The position numbers and the translations under genes were made by a program. Of a DNA stretch of 33,244 nucleotides, positions 25,933 to 33,244 are shown in pieces. The DNA comes from Bacillus hominis (lineage in GTDB: Bacteria; Bacillota; Bacilli; Bacillales; Bacillaceae_G): positions 1-33,244 of the forward strand of contig NZ_BOQD01000082.1 in the NCBI RefSeq assembly GCF_018332515.1, written 5' to 3'. The number at the start of each line of letters is the position of its first letter. Within the stretch, counting starts at the first letter, position 1. The notes below the pieces were generated by a model. That model had not been told where the DNA came from and did not search any database. It worked only from the letters and a program-made list of their open reading frames with translations.

Positions 25933-27777
25933 ATGTTGAAAAAACGACAAGATTTACGAAATATAGCAATTATTGCCCACGTTGACCATGGTAAAACAAC
26001 ACTTGTTGACCAGTTATTACGTCAAGCGGGGACTTTCCGTGCAAACGAACACGTTGAAGAACGTGCAATGGATTCGAATGATCTAGAAAGAGAACGCGGT
26101 ATTACAATTTTAGCAAAAAATACGGCGATTCACTATGAAGATAAACGAATTAACATTTTAGATACACCTGGTCACGCTGACTTCGGTGGAGAAGTAGAAC
26201 GTATCATGAAAATGGTTGATGGTGTTCTACTTGTTGTTGATGCATATGAAGGTTGTATGCCACAAACACGATTTGTTTTAAAGAAAGCTCTTGAGCAAAA
26301 CTTAACTCCAATCGTTGTTGTAAACAAAATTGACCGTGACTTCGCTCGCCCTGATGAAGTAGTTGATGAAGTAGTTGACTTATTCATCGAACTTGGTGCA
26401 AACGAAGATCAATTAGAGTTCCCGGTTGTATTTGCATCAGCAATGAACGGAACAGCAAGCTTAGATTCAAATCCAGCAAATCAAGAAGAGAATATGAAAT
26501 CATTGTTTGACACAATTATTGAACATATTCCAGCACCAGTTGATAACAGCGAAGAGCCACTTCAATTCCAAGTAGCGCTTCTTGATTACAATGACTATGT
26601 TGGTCGTATCGGGGTTGGACGTATATTCCGTGGTACAATGAAAGTAGGACAACAAGTTGCATTAATGAAGGTTGACGGAAGTGTAAAACAATTCCGTGTA
26701 ACTAAATTATTTGGTTACATTGGATTAAAACGTCAAGAAATTGAAGAAGCAAAAGCTGGAGATTTAGTAGCTGTTTCAGGTATGGAAGACATTAACGTAG
26801 GTGAAACGGTATGTCCGGTTGAGCATGAAGAGGCTTTACCATTATTACGTATCGATGAGCCAACATTACAAATGACATTCCTTGTAAATAACAGCCCATT
26901 TGCAGGTCGTGAAGGTAAATTCATTACATCTCGTAAAATTGAAGAGCGTCTTCGTTCACAATTAGAAACAGATGTAAGTTTACGTGTAGATAATACAGAT
27001 TCTCCTGATGCATGGATCGTATCTGGACGCGGAGAATTACATTTATCTATCTTAATTGAAAACATGCGTCGTGAAGGTTATGAACTACAAGTATCTAAGC
27101 CTGAAGTAATTATTAAAGAAGTTGATGGCGTAAGATGTGAGCCTGTAGAGCGCGTGCAAATCGATGTGCCTGAAGAATACACTGGTTCTATTATGGAATC
27201 AATGGGTGCACGTAAAGGTGAAATGTTAGATATGGTGAATAACGGAAACGGTCAAGTTCGCCTTACTTTCATGGTTCCAGCACGTGGTTTAATTGGTTAC
27301 ACAACAGAATTCTTAACATTAACTCGTGGTTACGGTATTTTAAACCATACATTCGATTGCTACCAACCAGTACATGCTGGACAAGTTGGTGGACGTCGCC
27401 AAGGTGTTCTAGTTTCACTTGAAACAGGAAAAGCATCACAATACGGTATTATGCAAGTTGAAGATCGCGGTGTAATCTTCGTTGAACCAGGTACAGAAGT
27501 ATATGCTGGTATGATTGTCGGAGAACATACACGTGAAAATGATTTAACAGTTAACGTTGTAAAAATGAAACAACAAACTAACATTCGTTCTGCGACGAAA
27601 GATCAAACTTCAACAATGAAAAAACCACGCTTAATGACTTTAGAAGAGTCATTAGAGTACTTAAACGAAGACGAGTACTGTGAAGTAACTCCAGAATCAA
27701 TTCGTCTACGTAAAAAGATTCTTGATAAGAGCGAGCGCGAAAGAGCTGCTAAGAAAAAGAAATCTGTAGAAGCGTAA
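25933..27777 (+). CDS. typA: Ribosome-associated GTPase TypA/BipA
   Basis: A 614-residue translational GTPase. G1 AHVDHGKTT, switch I ERERGITI, G3 DTPGHADFGGEV and G4 NKIDR lie in the first 140 residues; domain II (about 205-290), the EF-G III- and V-like domains and the BipA-specific C-terminal domain (about 500-614, basic tail KKKKS) follow. TypA acts in ribosome assembly and in stress and cold adaptation. ATG 25933 is chosen because AGGAG lies 6 bp before it; TTG 25927 would touch that site. It corresponds to ylaG. Confidence 0.96.
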   Translation: MLKKRQDLRNIAIIAHVDHGKTTLVDQLLRQAGTFRANEHVEERAMDSNDLERERGITILAKNTAIHYEDKRINILDTPGHADFGGEVERIMKMVDGVLLVVDAYEGCMPQTRFVLKKALEQNLTPIVVVNKIDRDFARPDEVVDEVVDLFIELGANEDQLEFPVVFASAMNGTASLDSNPANQEENMKSLFDTIIEHIPAPVDNSEEPLQFQVALLDYNDYVGRIGVGRIFRGTMKVGQQVALMKVDGSVKQFRVTKLFGYIGLKRQEIEEAKAGDLVAVSGMEDINVGETVCPVEHEEALPLLRIDEPTLQMTFLVNNSPFAGREGKFITSRKIEERLRSQLETDVSLRVDNTDSPDAWIVSGRGELHLSILIENMRREGYELQVSKPEVIIKEVDGVRCEPVERVQIDVPEEYTGSIMESMGARKGEMLDMVNNGNGQVRLTFMVPARGLIGYTTEFLTLTRGYGILNHTFDCYQPVHAGQVGGRRQGVLVSLETGKASQYGIMQVEDRGVIFVEPGTEVYAGMIVGEHTRENDLTVNVVKMKQQTNIRSATKDQTSTMKKPRLMTLEESLEYLNEDEYCEVTPESIRLRKKILDKSERERAAKKKKSVEA

Positions 27778-27785
27778 AATAATAG

Positions 27786-27819
27786 AACAGCTACCTTTGA
27801 TAAAGGTAGCTGTTTTTTT
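27786..27819 (+). terminator. Terminator after typA
   Basis: AACAGCTACCTTT pairs with AAAGGTAGCTGTT and is followed by TTTTTT. Confidence 0.93.
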
Positions 27820-27934
27820 ATTATGTATATTTTTTAGAATATTTACTCTTTTTTGTGGACAGTATTTTTTTCGCGGGTTACTCTTGTATTAAGTACATAA
27901 AGAGAATTTGTTTCATGAGAAGAGGTGAAAGATA

Positions 27935-28237
27935 GTGTTAGAAAGAATGTCATTTTTCGCAAAACTTTGTAAAGTGGATGAAAATCCAGAGTTAGGGATG
28001 TGGTTGCTTTATGGAACAATAATTTTATTAAGTGCACTTGTATATAATTTAGGATTTGCAAGGAAGCTATCGGTACTAAAAAATATAGTGATATATACAT
28101 CTTTAGCAATTGGATGCACGGTATTAACTTTTTTTGCAGTTTTTTTACCCGTTGGAGAGGGGCTCGTTGTAGCGGCAATTGTACTTGGAATTTATAGAAT
28201 GCGTTTACGTCAAGCTAAACAACAAAAAACAGGGTGA
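27935..28237 (+). CDS. ylaH: YlaH-like membrane protein
   Basis: A 100-residue protein with an N-terminal soluble part and three hydrophobic segments (about residues 22-40, 48-70, 72-88) before a basic tail [13 protein letters not shown]. It matches YlaH in length and position after typA. The GTG start follows AGAGGTGAAAG. Its stop overlaps the region holding the ribosome site of the next gene (28255), so they are probably cotranscribed. Function is unknown. Confidence 0.82.
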   Translation: MLERMSFFAKLCKVDENPELGMWLLYGTIILLSALVYNLGFARKLSVLKNIVIYTSLAIGCTVLTFFAVFLPVGEGLVVAAIVLGIYRMRLRQAKQQKTG

Positions 28238-28254
28238 AAAAAGGAGGGGTTTTC

Positions 28255-28530
28255 ATGCGCTCAGTACAAGATGCACTATATAATTGGTTAACAATTAAAA
28301 CGGTTGCGGAAGCACGTCCAGATGATAGCGCTGCACAAGAAACGTATTTATTATTTCAAAATATGATATATGAAGAGCATAAATTACGAAATGTAGAAAT
28401 TGAAAAGAACGAGGAAATGTATTTGATTACATATGAAATTGATGGAGAAATAAAGTGTGCAAGATTTCCGGTAGAAGCCATTGATTGTTTTTTAGATCAA
28501 ATGAATCGTGAACCAGAAAAATACAAATAA
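28255..28530 (+). CDS. Conserved hypothetical protein, 91 residues
   Basis: A soluble acidic protein, probably helix-helix-strand-strand-helix, with the stretch VEIEKNEEMYLITYEIDGE forming a beta hairpin. I do not recognise the family. AAAGGAGGGG stands 6 bp before ATG 28255, so this start is preferred to the in-frame one at 28234. It begins 17 bp after ylaH ends and lies between ylaH and ylaI, where B. subtilis has no gene that I recall. A bidirectional terminator follows. Confidence 0.7.
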   Translation: MRSVQDALYNWLTIKTVAEARPDDSAAQETYLLFQNMIYEEHKLRNVEIEKNEEMYLITYEIDGEIKCARFPVEAIDCFLDQMNREPEKYK

Positions 28531-28562
28531 GTCCTTATCTATATGATTAAGGACTTATTTCC
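28525..28562. terminator. Bidirectional terminator between the 91-residue gene and ylaI
   Basis: AAATAAGTCCTTA (28525-28537) pairs with TAAGGACTTATTT (28548-28560). It begins in the last codons of the upstream gene. Confidence 0.85.
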
Positions 28563-28565
28563 GGT

Positions 28566-28766
28566 TTACCAATCGTCTTCTACTTTTTTATCACGATATA
28601 ATCGGAAATTACCACTCGCATGGCGTTCCATAGTACGCTCTGCAATTCGTTCCGTACATTCCATGCACATATATGTATGAATAGGGCGATTACGCAGTTT
28701 TTTTGCCATAGGATTTTCGTCATCTAACATATCTTTTTTATCACAAATCATACATTTGACTCTCAT
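28566..28766 (-). CDS. ylaI: Zinc-ribbon protein YlaI (DUF2197)
   Basis: A 66-residue protein with CMIC at residues 5-8 and CMEC at residues 34-37, a four-cysteine zinc site, followed by a basic/acidic tail. It matches YlaI/DUF2197 in length, Cys spacing and neighbourhood. The ribosome site on the minus strand is GAGGTGACG. Function is unknown; nucleic-acid or protein binding is the usual guess for this fold. Confidence 0.88.
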   Translation of the reverse strand: MRVKCMICDKKDMLDDENPMAKKLRNRPIHTYMCMECTERIAERTMERHASGNFRLYRDKKVEDDW

Positions 28767-28911
28767 TTCGTCACCTCAATACGAATTCTATCAGTATAAG
28801 TATATCATGGAAGTATAATGTTTTTGAATAATAGCGGGAAAAAATAATATTTTCGCAATTCGAAAAATAGGTTATGATAAGGATATATAAAGAATATTTG
28901 GAGGTGGAAAT

Positions 28912-29367
28912 ATGGCGAATGTAGTTGAGCCTACATTGACAGATGACTTAGTACAATCTTTGCGTAAAGAGTGTATCGTTATGATAGCAACAACAGATTT
29001 CGAAAAACAAATCCCTAACGTAAGTGCTATTTCTTGGGTATATGCAGTGAGTGAAACTAGTATTCGATTTGCGGTAGATCAACGCTCACGTATTGTGGGA
29101 AATATACGGCGCAATACAGGGGTTGTATTGACTATAATGGCGAATGAATCCGTATTTTCCATAAGTGGTGAAAGTGAAATTTTAACAGATAGAATGGAAG
29201 GGATTCCTCTAAAATTAACGGTAGTAGAAGTGACTGTGCAAGAAGTTCGTGATGTTATGTTTTATGGTGCGAAACTTGCTACTGAACCAACATATGAAAA
29301 AACATATGATCTTCGAGCTGCTAAAAAGCTTGATAATCAAGTATTAGTAGGAATGAAAGAATTATAA
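28912..29367 (+). CDS. ylaL: Pyridoxamine 5'-phosphate oxidase-like protein YlaL
   Basis: A 151-residue split-barrel flavin-binding-like protein. CIVMIATTDFEKQIPNVSAISWVYA and IRFAVDQRSRIVGNIRRN resemble the FMN-binding core of PNPOx-like proteins, and it fits YlaL of B. subtilis. Whether it binds FMN, F420-like cofactors or heme is unknown. TTGGAGGTGGAAAT gives a strong ribosome site. The following 247 bp up to ylaK contain one hairpin and no gene that I can support. Confidence 0.8.
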   Translation: MANVVEPTLTDDLVQSLRKECIVMIATTDFEKQIPNVSAISWVYAVSETSIRFAVDQRSRIVGNIRRNTGVVLTIMANESVFSISGESEILTDRMEGIPLKLTVVEVTVQEVRDVMFYGAKLATEPTYEKTYDLRAAKKLDNQVLVGMKEL

Positions 29368-29540
29368 AGAAGAGGAATAGGAACATCGTGCATAAACTTT
29401 TACAAGTGAGTATTGTGATTTAATGTGAAAAATTATAATTAAAAGTAATATATTGAATAGAAATGAATAAAAAATAAAGAAAAGGTTTAATTTCTATGAA
29501 TTTCGATTCTACCTCGTTTTTACGGTACATATAATTATAA

Positions 29541-29577
29541 CAATGGTTCGTCCATATTTATATGGATGAAACCCTTG
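29541..29577 (+). other. Hairpin upstream of ylaK
   Basis: TCCATA (29551-29556) pairs with TATGGA (29561-29566), and an outer helix CAA.GGTT / AACC.TTG extends it to 37 nt. No T-run follows. It lies 37 bp before the ylaK start and may be part of the leader. Confidence 0.45.
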
Positions 29578-29614
29578 TTCTACAAATTTAAAAGTGGAGT
29601 CAGGGGGTAACGGG

Positions 29615-30943
29615 TTGGATAAAATTTATGTGTTAGATACGAATGTACTTTTGCAGGATCCTTTATCTATTTTTTCATTTGCAACAAATGAAGTAGTGAT
29701 TCCAGCAGTTGTATTAGAAGAGGTTGATTCGAAAAAACGTTATATGGATGAAGTAGGACGAAATGCTCGCTATGTATCTAAGTTAATAGACAAATTTCGT
29801 GAAATAGGAAAGCTGCATGAAAGTATTCCGTTAGAAAATGGCGGTACATTCCGTATTGAATTAAATCATCGCTCATTTGTTCAACTACAAGATATTTTTG
29901 TAGAAAAAACAAATGATAATCGAATTTTAGCGGTAGCAAAAAACCTATCTTTAGAAGAACAAGAAAAAGAGGACGGGAAATCAGTTATTTTAGTAAGTAA
30001 AGATGTACTCGTAAGGGTAAAAGCCGATGCAATCGGATTGCAGGCCGAAGATTATTTAAGTGACCGTGTAATTGAAGTGGAAAATATATATTCAGGATTT
30101 TTAGAAGGGTATATATCAAAAGAACAGTTAGATTATTTTTATGAAAAAGGTGAACTGCCTTTATCTGAAATCGCAAATCATCCTTTTTATCCAAATCAGT
30201 TTGTTGTAATGAAAGATGCACTAGGGGGTTCTAGTTCTGCACTTGGGATTGTGGACCATTTAGGTAAGAAGGTAAAGAAACTTATTTTTCACAATGAGCA
30301 AGTGTGGGGGATACGTCCGCGAAACGTGCAGCAAATTATGGGATTAGAATTGCTACTTCGGGAAGATATTCCACTTGTAACGTTAACAGGGAAAGCTGGT
30401 ACAGGAAAAACGTTACTTGCATTAGCTTCGGGACTAATGCAAACAGAAGATTTAGGGTTATATAAAAAACTACTTGTCGCGAGACCAATTGTACCGGTAG
30501 GAAAAGATATTGGTTATTTACCAGGAGAGAAAGAGGAAAAATTAAGACCGTGGATGCAGCCGATTTTTGATAATCTAGAGTATTTATTCAATACGAAAAA
30601 GCCTGGGGAGCTAGATGCTATTTTAGCTGGGATGGGTTCGATTGAAGTAGAAGCGCTTACCTATATACGCGGGAGAAGTATTCCGGATCAGTTTATTATT
30701 ATTGACGAGGCACAAAATTTAACGAAGCATGAAGTGAAGACGATATTAACAAGGGTAGGCGAAAAAAGTAAGATTGTATTAATGGGGGATCCTCAACAAA
30801 TTGATCACCCGTATTTAGATGAATATAATAATGGTTTAACATACGTTGTAGAGAAGTTTAAAGAACAACGTATTAGTGGTCATGTAAAGTTTGTTAAAGG
30901 AGAGCGTTCTAATTTAGCACAACTAGCAGCGGATTTATTATAA
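29615..30943 (+). CDS. ylaK: PIN-PhoH ATPase/ribonuclease (PhoH2-type, YlaK)
   Basis: A 442-residue fusion. The N-terminal PIN nuclease domain (about 1-145) has acidic residues in YVLDTNVLLQDP, VLEEVDSKK, TNDNRILAVA and VSKDVLVR; the C-terminal PhoH domain (about 235-442) carries Walker A TGKAGTGKTLLALA and Walker B FIIIDEAQNL. Such PhoH2 proteins unwind and cleave RNA with ATP. The TTG at 29615 is chosen since AGGGGGT lies 6 bp before it; the in-frame GTG at 29594 has none. A terminator follows. Confidence 0.92.
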   Translation: MDKIYVLDTNVLLQDPLSIFSFATNEVVIPAVVLEEVDSKKRYMDEVGRNARYVSKLIDKFREIGKLHESIPLENGGTFRIELNHRSFVQLQDIFVEKTNDNRILAVAKNLSLEEQEKEDGKSVILVSKDVLVRVKADAIGLQAEDYLSDRVIEVENIYSGFLEGYISKEQLDYFYEKGELPLSEIANHPFYPNQFVVMKDALGGSSSALGIVDHLGKKVKKLIFHNEQVWGIRPRNVQQIMGLELLLREDIPLVTLTGKAGTGKTLLALASGLMQTEDLGLYKKLLVARPIVPVGKDIGYLPGEKEEKLRPWMQPIFDNLEYLFNTKKPGELDAILAGMGSIEVEALTYIRGRSIPDQFIIIDEAQNLTKHEVKTILTRVGEKSKIVLMGDPQQIDHPYLDEYNNGLTYVVEKFKEQRISGHVKFVKGERSNLAQLAADLL

Positions 30944-30974
30944 AAAGGAGTGAGCCTCAGCTCACTCCTTTTTT
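30941..30974. terminator. Terminator after ylaK
   Basis: AAAAAGGAGTGAGC (30942-30955) pairs with GCTCACTCCTTTTT (30960-30973) around a 4-nt loop. Confidence 0.93.
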
Positions 30975-30992
30975 GCCTTTTAATTATACAAT

Positions 30993-31490
30993 TTAAATGA
31001 TTGTAAATTTACGGATGTTACGAATCGGATTTTGTCTATTAGATCCATCATGGAAATATAGATGAACAGGCCCGTCTTCTCGTAATGGTTTACCTTCTTT
31101 TGAAAAACCGAGAATTGCTTTATGGGCTGTTTCTAACGGAAGTGTAATTGAATTTTCTGTGGTTTCAATTTCGACTTGAGTAGCATCTTCTAAAATTTCA
31201 GCATTTTTAAGAAATGGATGAAGTGGTATGCCAAATGTCCCGTTAATAAGCTGTTCTTTTTTATATTTCTTTACACTTTGTCGTATTGGTGGGAAGGCAG
31301 CACCATCACGGATTTCGCGATCCCAATGCTCTGAAGTATGTTTTAAGTATGTTTCTAATTCGGATGATTCTTCTCTAGTTTCATCAAAGTAAGTTGTCAA
31401 ATCTACTTTTCGATCATCAAAAATCCAAACAGTTGGATCAATAGTGATTGGAAAACGTACTTTTCCATTAATAAATAAAATTTCGCTCAT
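30993..31490 (-). CDS. Conserved hypothetical protein, 165 residues
   Basis: A soluble acidic protein with VWIFDDRKVDLTTYF near the N-terminus, a charged middle (HTSEHWDREIRDGAAFPPI) and ILGFSKEGKPLREDGPVHLYF near the C-terminus. The last part recalls the end of sulfite-oxidase-like molybdopterin proteins, but the catalytic cysteine region is absent and I would not assign that function. I recall homologues in Bacilli without an established role. The ribosome site on the minus strand is GGGGGAACAAC. It is convergent with ylaK and divergent from ylaN. Confidence 0.75.
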   Translation of the reverse strand: MSEILFINGKVRFPITIDPTVWIFDDRKVDLTTYFDETREESSELETYLKHTSEHWDREIRDGAAFPPIRQSVKKYKKEQLINGTFGIPLHPFLKNAEILEDATQVEIETTENSITLPLETAHKAILGFSKEGKPLREDGPVHLYFHDGSNRQNPIRNIRKFTII

Positions 31491-31640
31491 TGTTGTTCCC
31501 CCATTTGTGTTATACTCCCACTTTTCAGTATAATAGTATTAGACACTGTTGTCACAAAAAATGTTTCTATTGCAATTTATTAAAACTATCGCTAATATTA
31601 ATAGATAGGTGAGAGTAGGACGGAAACGGAGGGAATCAAT

Positions 31641-31928
31641 TTGGCGTCTGAGACAGTATCAAATCATCAGGAAAAGGCACTAGCCCTTCTACAAGCGGAT
31701 GCGGAGAAAATCTTAAGACTTATTAAGGTGCAAATGGACAATCTTACAATGCCGCAATGTCCATTATATGAAGAAGTGTTAGACACACAAATGTTTGGAC
31801 TATCCCGCGAGGTCGATTTTGCAGTTCGCCTTGGTCTTATTGCAGAAGAACAAGGGAAAGCAATGTTAGGAGAGCTCGAACGTGAGTTATCTGCACTTCA
31901 TGAAGCATTTACAAACAAACAACAATAA
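31641..31928 (+). CDS. ylaN: YlaN (UPF0358), iron-homeostasis regulator partner of Fur
   Basis: A 95-residue helical protein; family pieces are [42 protein letters not shown] and VRLGLI. YlaN of Bacillus and Staphylococcus has been linked to iron homeostasis by binding Fur and relieving repression. Start codon is TTG, with CGGAGGGAATCAAT upstream. In B. subtilis it also precedes ftsW. A terminator-like hairpin separates them. Confidence 0.93.
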   Translation: MASETVSNHQEKALALLQADAEKILRLIKVQMDNLTMPQCPLYEEVLDTQMFGLSREVDFAVRLGLIAEEQGKAMLGELERELSALHEAFTNKQQ

Positions 31929-31943
31929 CGGGTTCAAATAGGG

Positions 31944-31977
31944 GGGCTCAAACTGAAATAGTTTGGGCTTTTTATTT
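31944..31977 (+). terminator. Terminator between ylaN and ftsW
   Basis: GGCTCAAACT (31946-31955) pairs with AGTTTGGGC (31960-31968), one G-U, followed by TTTTTATTT. Confidence 0.75.
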
Positions 31978-32053
31978 GTATAATAAAGCAGGAAGAACCT
32001 ATATACATATGGAATACAACAATAATTAAATTGAAACAGAAAGAGGAAATGAA

Positions 32054-33232
32054 ATGAAAAAAGTATGGAAATCAATGGATTATTCATTGTTACTTCCTCT
32101 TGTTATCTTATGTGTGCTGGGAGTTATAATGGTATATAGTTCTAGTTCCATTGTTGCGATTTCGAGGCATAACTGGCCAGCAAATTACTTTTTTAAAAAA
32201 CAATTAATTGCTTTAGCTATTGGAACGATAATGTTAGCGATTATCGTTGCTATTCCTTATAAGTTGTGGAGAAAGCGAATAGTTTTGATCGCAATGGGAA
32301 TAGGGAGTATTGGTCTATTATTAGCAGCCTTGATTTTCGGTAAGGACGTAAATGGCGCAAAAGGATGGATATTAGGTATACAACCAGCTGAGTTTGTGAA
32401 AATAACGGTTATTATTACGTTAGCAAACTTTTTTGCTAAGAAACAAGAAACGCAAACAGCTTTTGTACAAGGGATAATCCCTCCTCTAGCTGTTGTCGGT
32501 GGAGCGATGGGATTAATTTTACTTCAAAATGACTTAGGTACTGATTTGTTAATTGCGGGAACGGTAGGAATTATGTTTCTTTGTTCGGGAGTCCGGATTA
32601 ACTTATGGATTAAACGAATTGTTTTAACTTCTATAGTGTGGATTCCAGCACTATATTTTCTCGGAAATTATGCATTAAGCTCGTATCAAAAGGCACGGTT
32701 TTCCGTTTTTCTTGATCCATTTAACGATCCTCAAAATGATGGATTCCAATTAATAAATTCTTTTATTGGAATTGCTTCAGGAGGGCTAAATGGTCGAGGG
32801 TTAGGGAACAGTGTGCAAAAATATGGATACTTGCCAGAACCGCAAACAGATTTTATTATGGCAATTATATCTGAAGAGCTCGGATTTATAGGCGTAGCTA
32901 TCATTTTAATCTGTTTACTACTTATCATTATTCGAGCATTTAGAGTTGCGCAAAAGTGTAAAGATCCATTTGGAAGTTTAATAGCTATCGGAATTGCAAG
33001 TTTGTTTGGAGTGCAAACTTTTATTAATGTCGGTGGTATGTCTGGGTTAATACCGCTTACAGGGGTACCGTTACCGTTTGTTAGTTACGGTGGGAGTTCC
33101 TTATTAGCTAATCTACTTGCAATGGGTATACTGTTAAATATTGCTAGTTATGTAAAACGACAAGAGAAACAACAAAACGAATTGACTAACGAAATAGAAC
33201 AAGGTGGACCACATCTTGTTGTTGTAAAATAA
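32054..33232 (+). CDS. ftsW: Peptidoglycan glycosyltransferase FtsW (SEDS family)
   Basis: A 392-residue SEDS protein with about ten membrane helices; the septal peptidoglycan polymerase that works with a class B PBP in the divisome. Family marks: LGVIMVYSSSS near residue 20, NDLGTDLLIAGTVG near 162-175, the loop YLPEPQTDFIMAIISEELGF near 262-281 and PLPFVSYGGSSLLANLLAMG near 340-359. The conserved Asp of the large extracellular loop is in PEPQTDF. The position after ylaN makes it FtsW rather than RodA or SpoVE. AGAAAGAGGAAATGA precedes the ATG. The window ends 12 bp after its stop. Confidence 0.95.
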   Translation: MKKVWKSMDYSLLLPLVILCVLGVIMVYSSSSIVAISRHNWPANYFFKKQLIALAIGTIMLAIIVAIPYKLWRKRIVLIAMGIGSIGLLLAALIFGKDVNGAKGWILGIQPAEFVKITVIITLANFFAKKQETQTAFVQGIIPPLAVVGGAMGLILLQNDLGTDLLIAGTVGIMFLCSGVRINLWIKRIVLTSIVWIPALYFLGNYALSSYQKARFSVFLDPFNDPQNDGFQLINSFIGIASGGLNGRGLGNSVQKYGYLPEPQTDFIMAIISEELGFIGVAIILICLLLIIIRAFRVAQKCKDPFGSLIAIGIASLFGVQTFINVGGMSGLIPLTGVPLPFVSYGGSSLLANLLAMGILLNIASYVKRQEKQQNELTNEIEQGGPHLVVVK

Positions 33233-33244
33233 AAAAACACATTG

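Noticed and set aside
26733-27065. 110-codon minus-strand frame opposite typA
   Set aside because: It is antisense to a highly conserved gene and has no start signals.
27843-28178. 111-codon minus-strand frame opposite ylaH
   Set aside because: It is antisense to ylaH and its promoter region, without ribosome site or recognisable motifs.

Overview
The window is chromosomal DNA from a low-GC Firmicute, almost certainly a member of the Bacillus cereus group. Gene content and order follow the Bacillus subtilis ykuJ-ykuK-abbA-ykuL-ccpC-dapH-dapL, ktrC-rnjA-rpoY-ykrA-def-pdhABCD, speA-yktA-yktB-ykzI-yktC and ylaF-typA-ylaH-ylaI-ylaL/ylaK-ylaN-ftsW blocks. Sporulation genes (a YjcZ-type small protein, tgl, abbA) and AT-rich intergenic DNA fit this. 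Most of the window is conserved core genome.

Layout. Positions 1-5600 hold a partial glutaredoxin-like gene (minus strand), then plus-strand ykuJ, a 49-residue zinc-ribbon gene, ykuK, the AbrB antirepressor abbA, the c-di-AMP-binding CBS protein gene darB/ykuL, the LysR regulator ccpC, and the lysine/diaminopimelate genes dapH and dapL. Positions 5600-11350 hold a membrane protein, the K+ channel gating subunit ktrC, the minus-strand rpoY-rnjA pair (RNA polymerase epsilon and RNase J1), a previously easy-to-miss 23-codon cationic peptide gene, a HAD phosphatase and peptide deformylase. Positions 11500-17130 hold a small sporulation membrane protein gene and the pyruvate dehydrogenase operon pdhABCD, which has a long structured leader and a strong hairpin between pdhB and pdhC.

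Positions 17280-21500 hold small conserved genes and a tandem array of three SR1P-type 42-residue peptide genes. The array is driven by one near-consensus promoter flanked by two sequences that match the CcpN operator, so it is the local equivalent of B. subtilis SR1. Then come tgl (spore coat transglutaminase) and speA (arginine decarboxylase), both on the minus strand. Positions about 21660-23200 are the only clearly mobile DNA. They hold a stand-alone IS200/IS605-type tnpB with all RuvC catalytic residues, its 3' guide-RNA (omegaRNA) scaffold, and, upstream, a second orphan scaffold-like hairpin of a different family. A small sequence matching the tnpB right end also lies just after dapL.

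Positions 23300-33244 return to core genes: yktA, yktB, ykzI, yktC, ylaF, typA/bipA, ylaH, a 91-residue unknown, ylaI, a PNPOx-like gene, the PIN-PhoH gene ylaK, a 165-residue unknown, ylaN and ftsW. The genes link central carbon metabolism (PDH, CcpC, SR1P/CcpN), cell-wall precursor synthesis and division (DapH, DapL, FtsW), RNA turnover (RNase J1, PhoH) and c-di-AMP/K+ signalling (DarB, KtrC). The observations most worth following are the CcpN-flanked SR1P triplet, the 23-residue peptide gene, and the nested or decayed TnpB/omegaRNA remnants.
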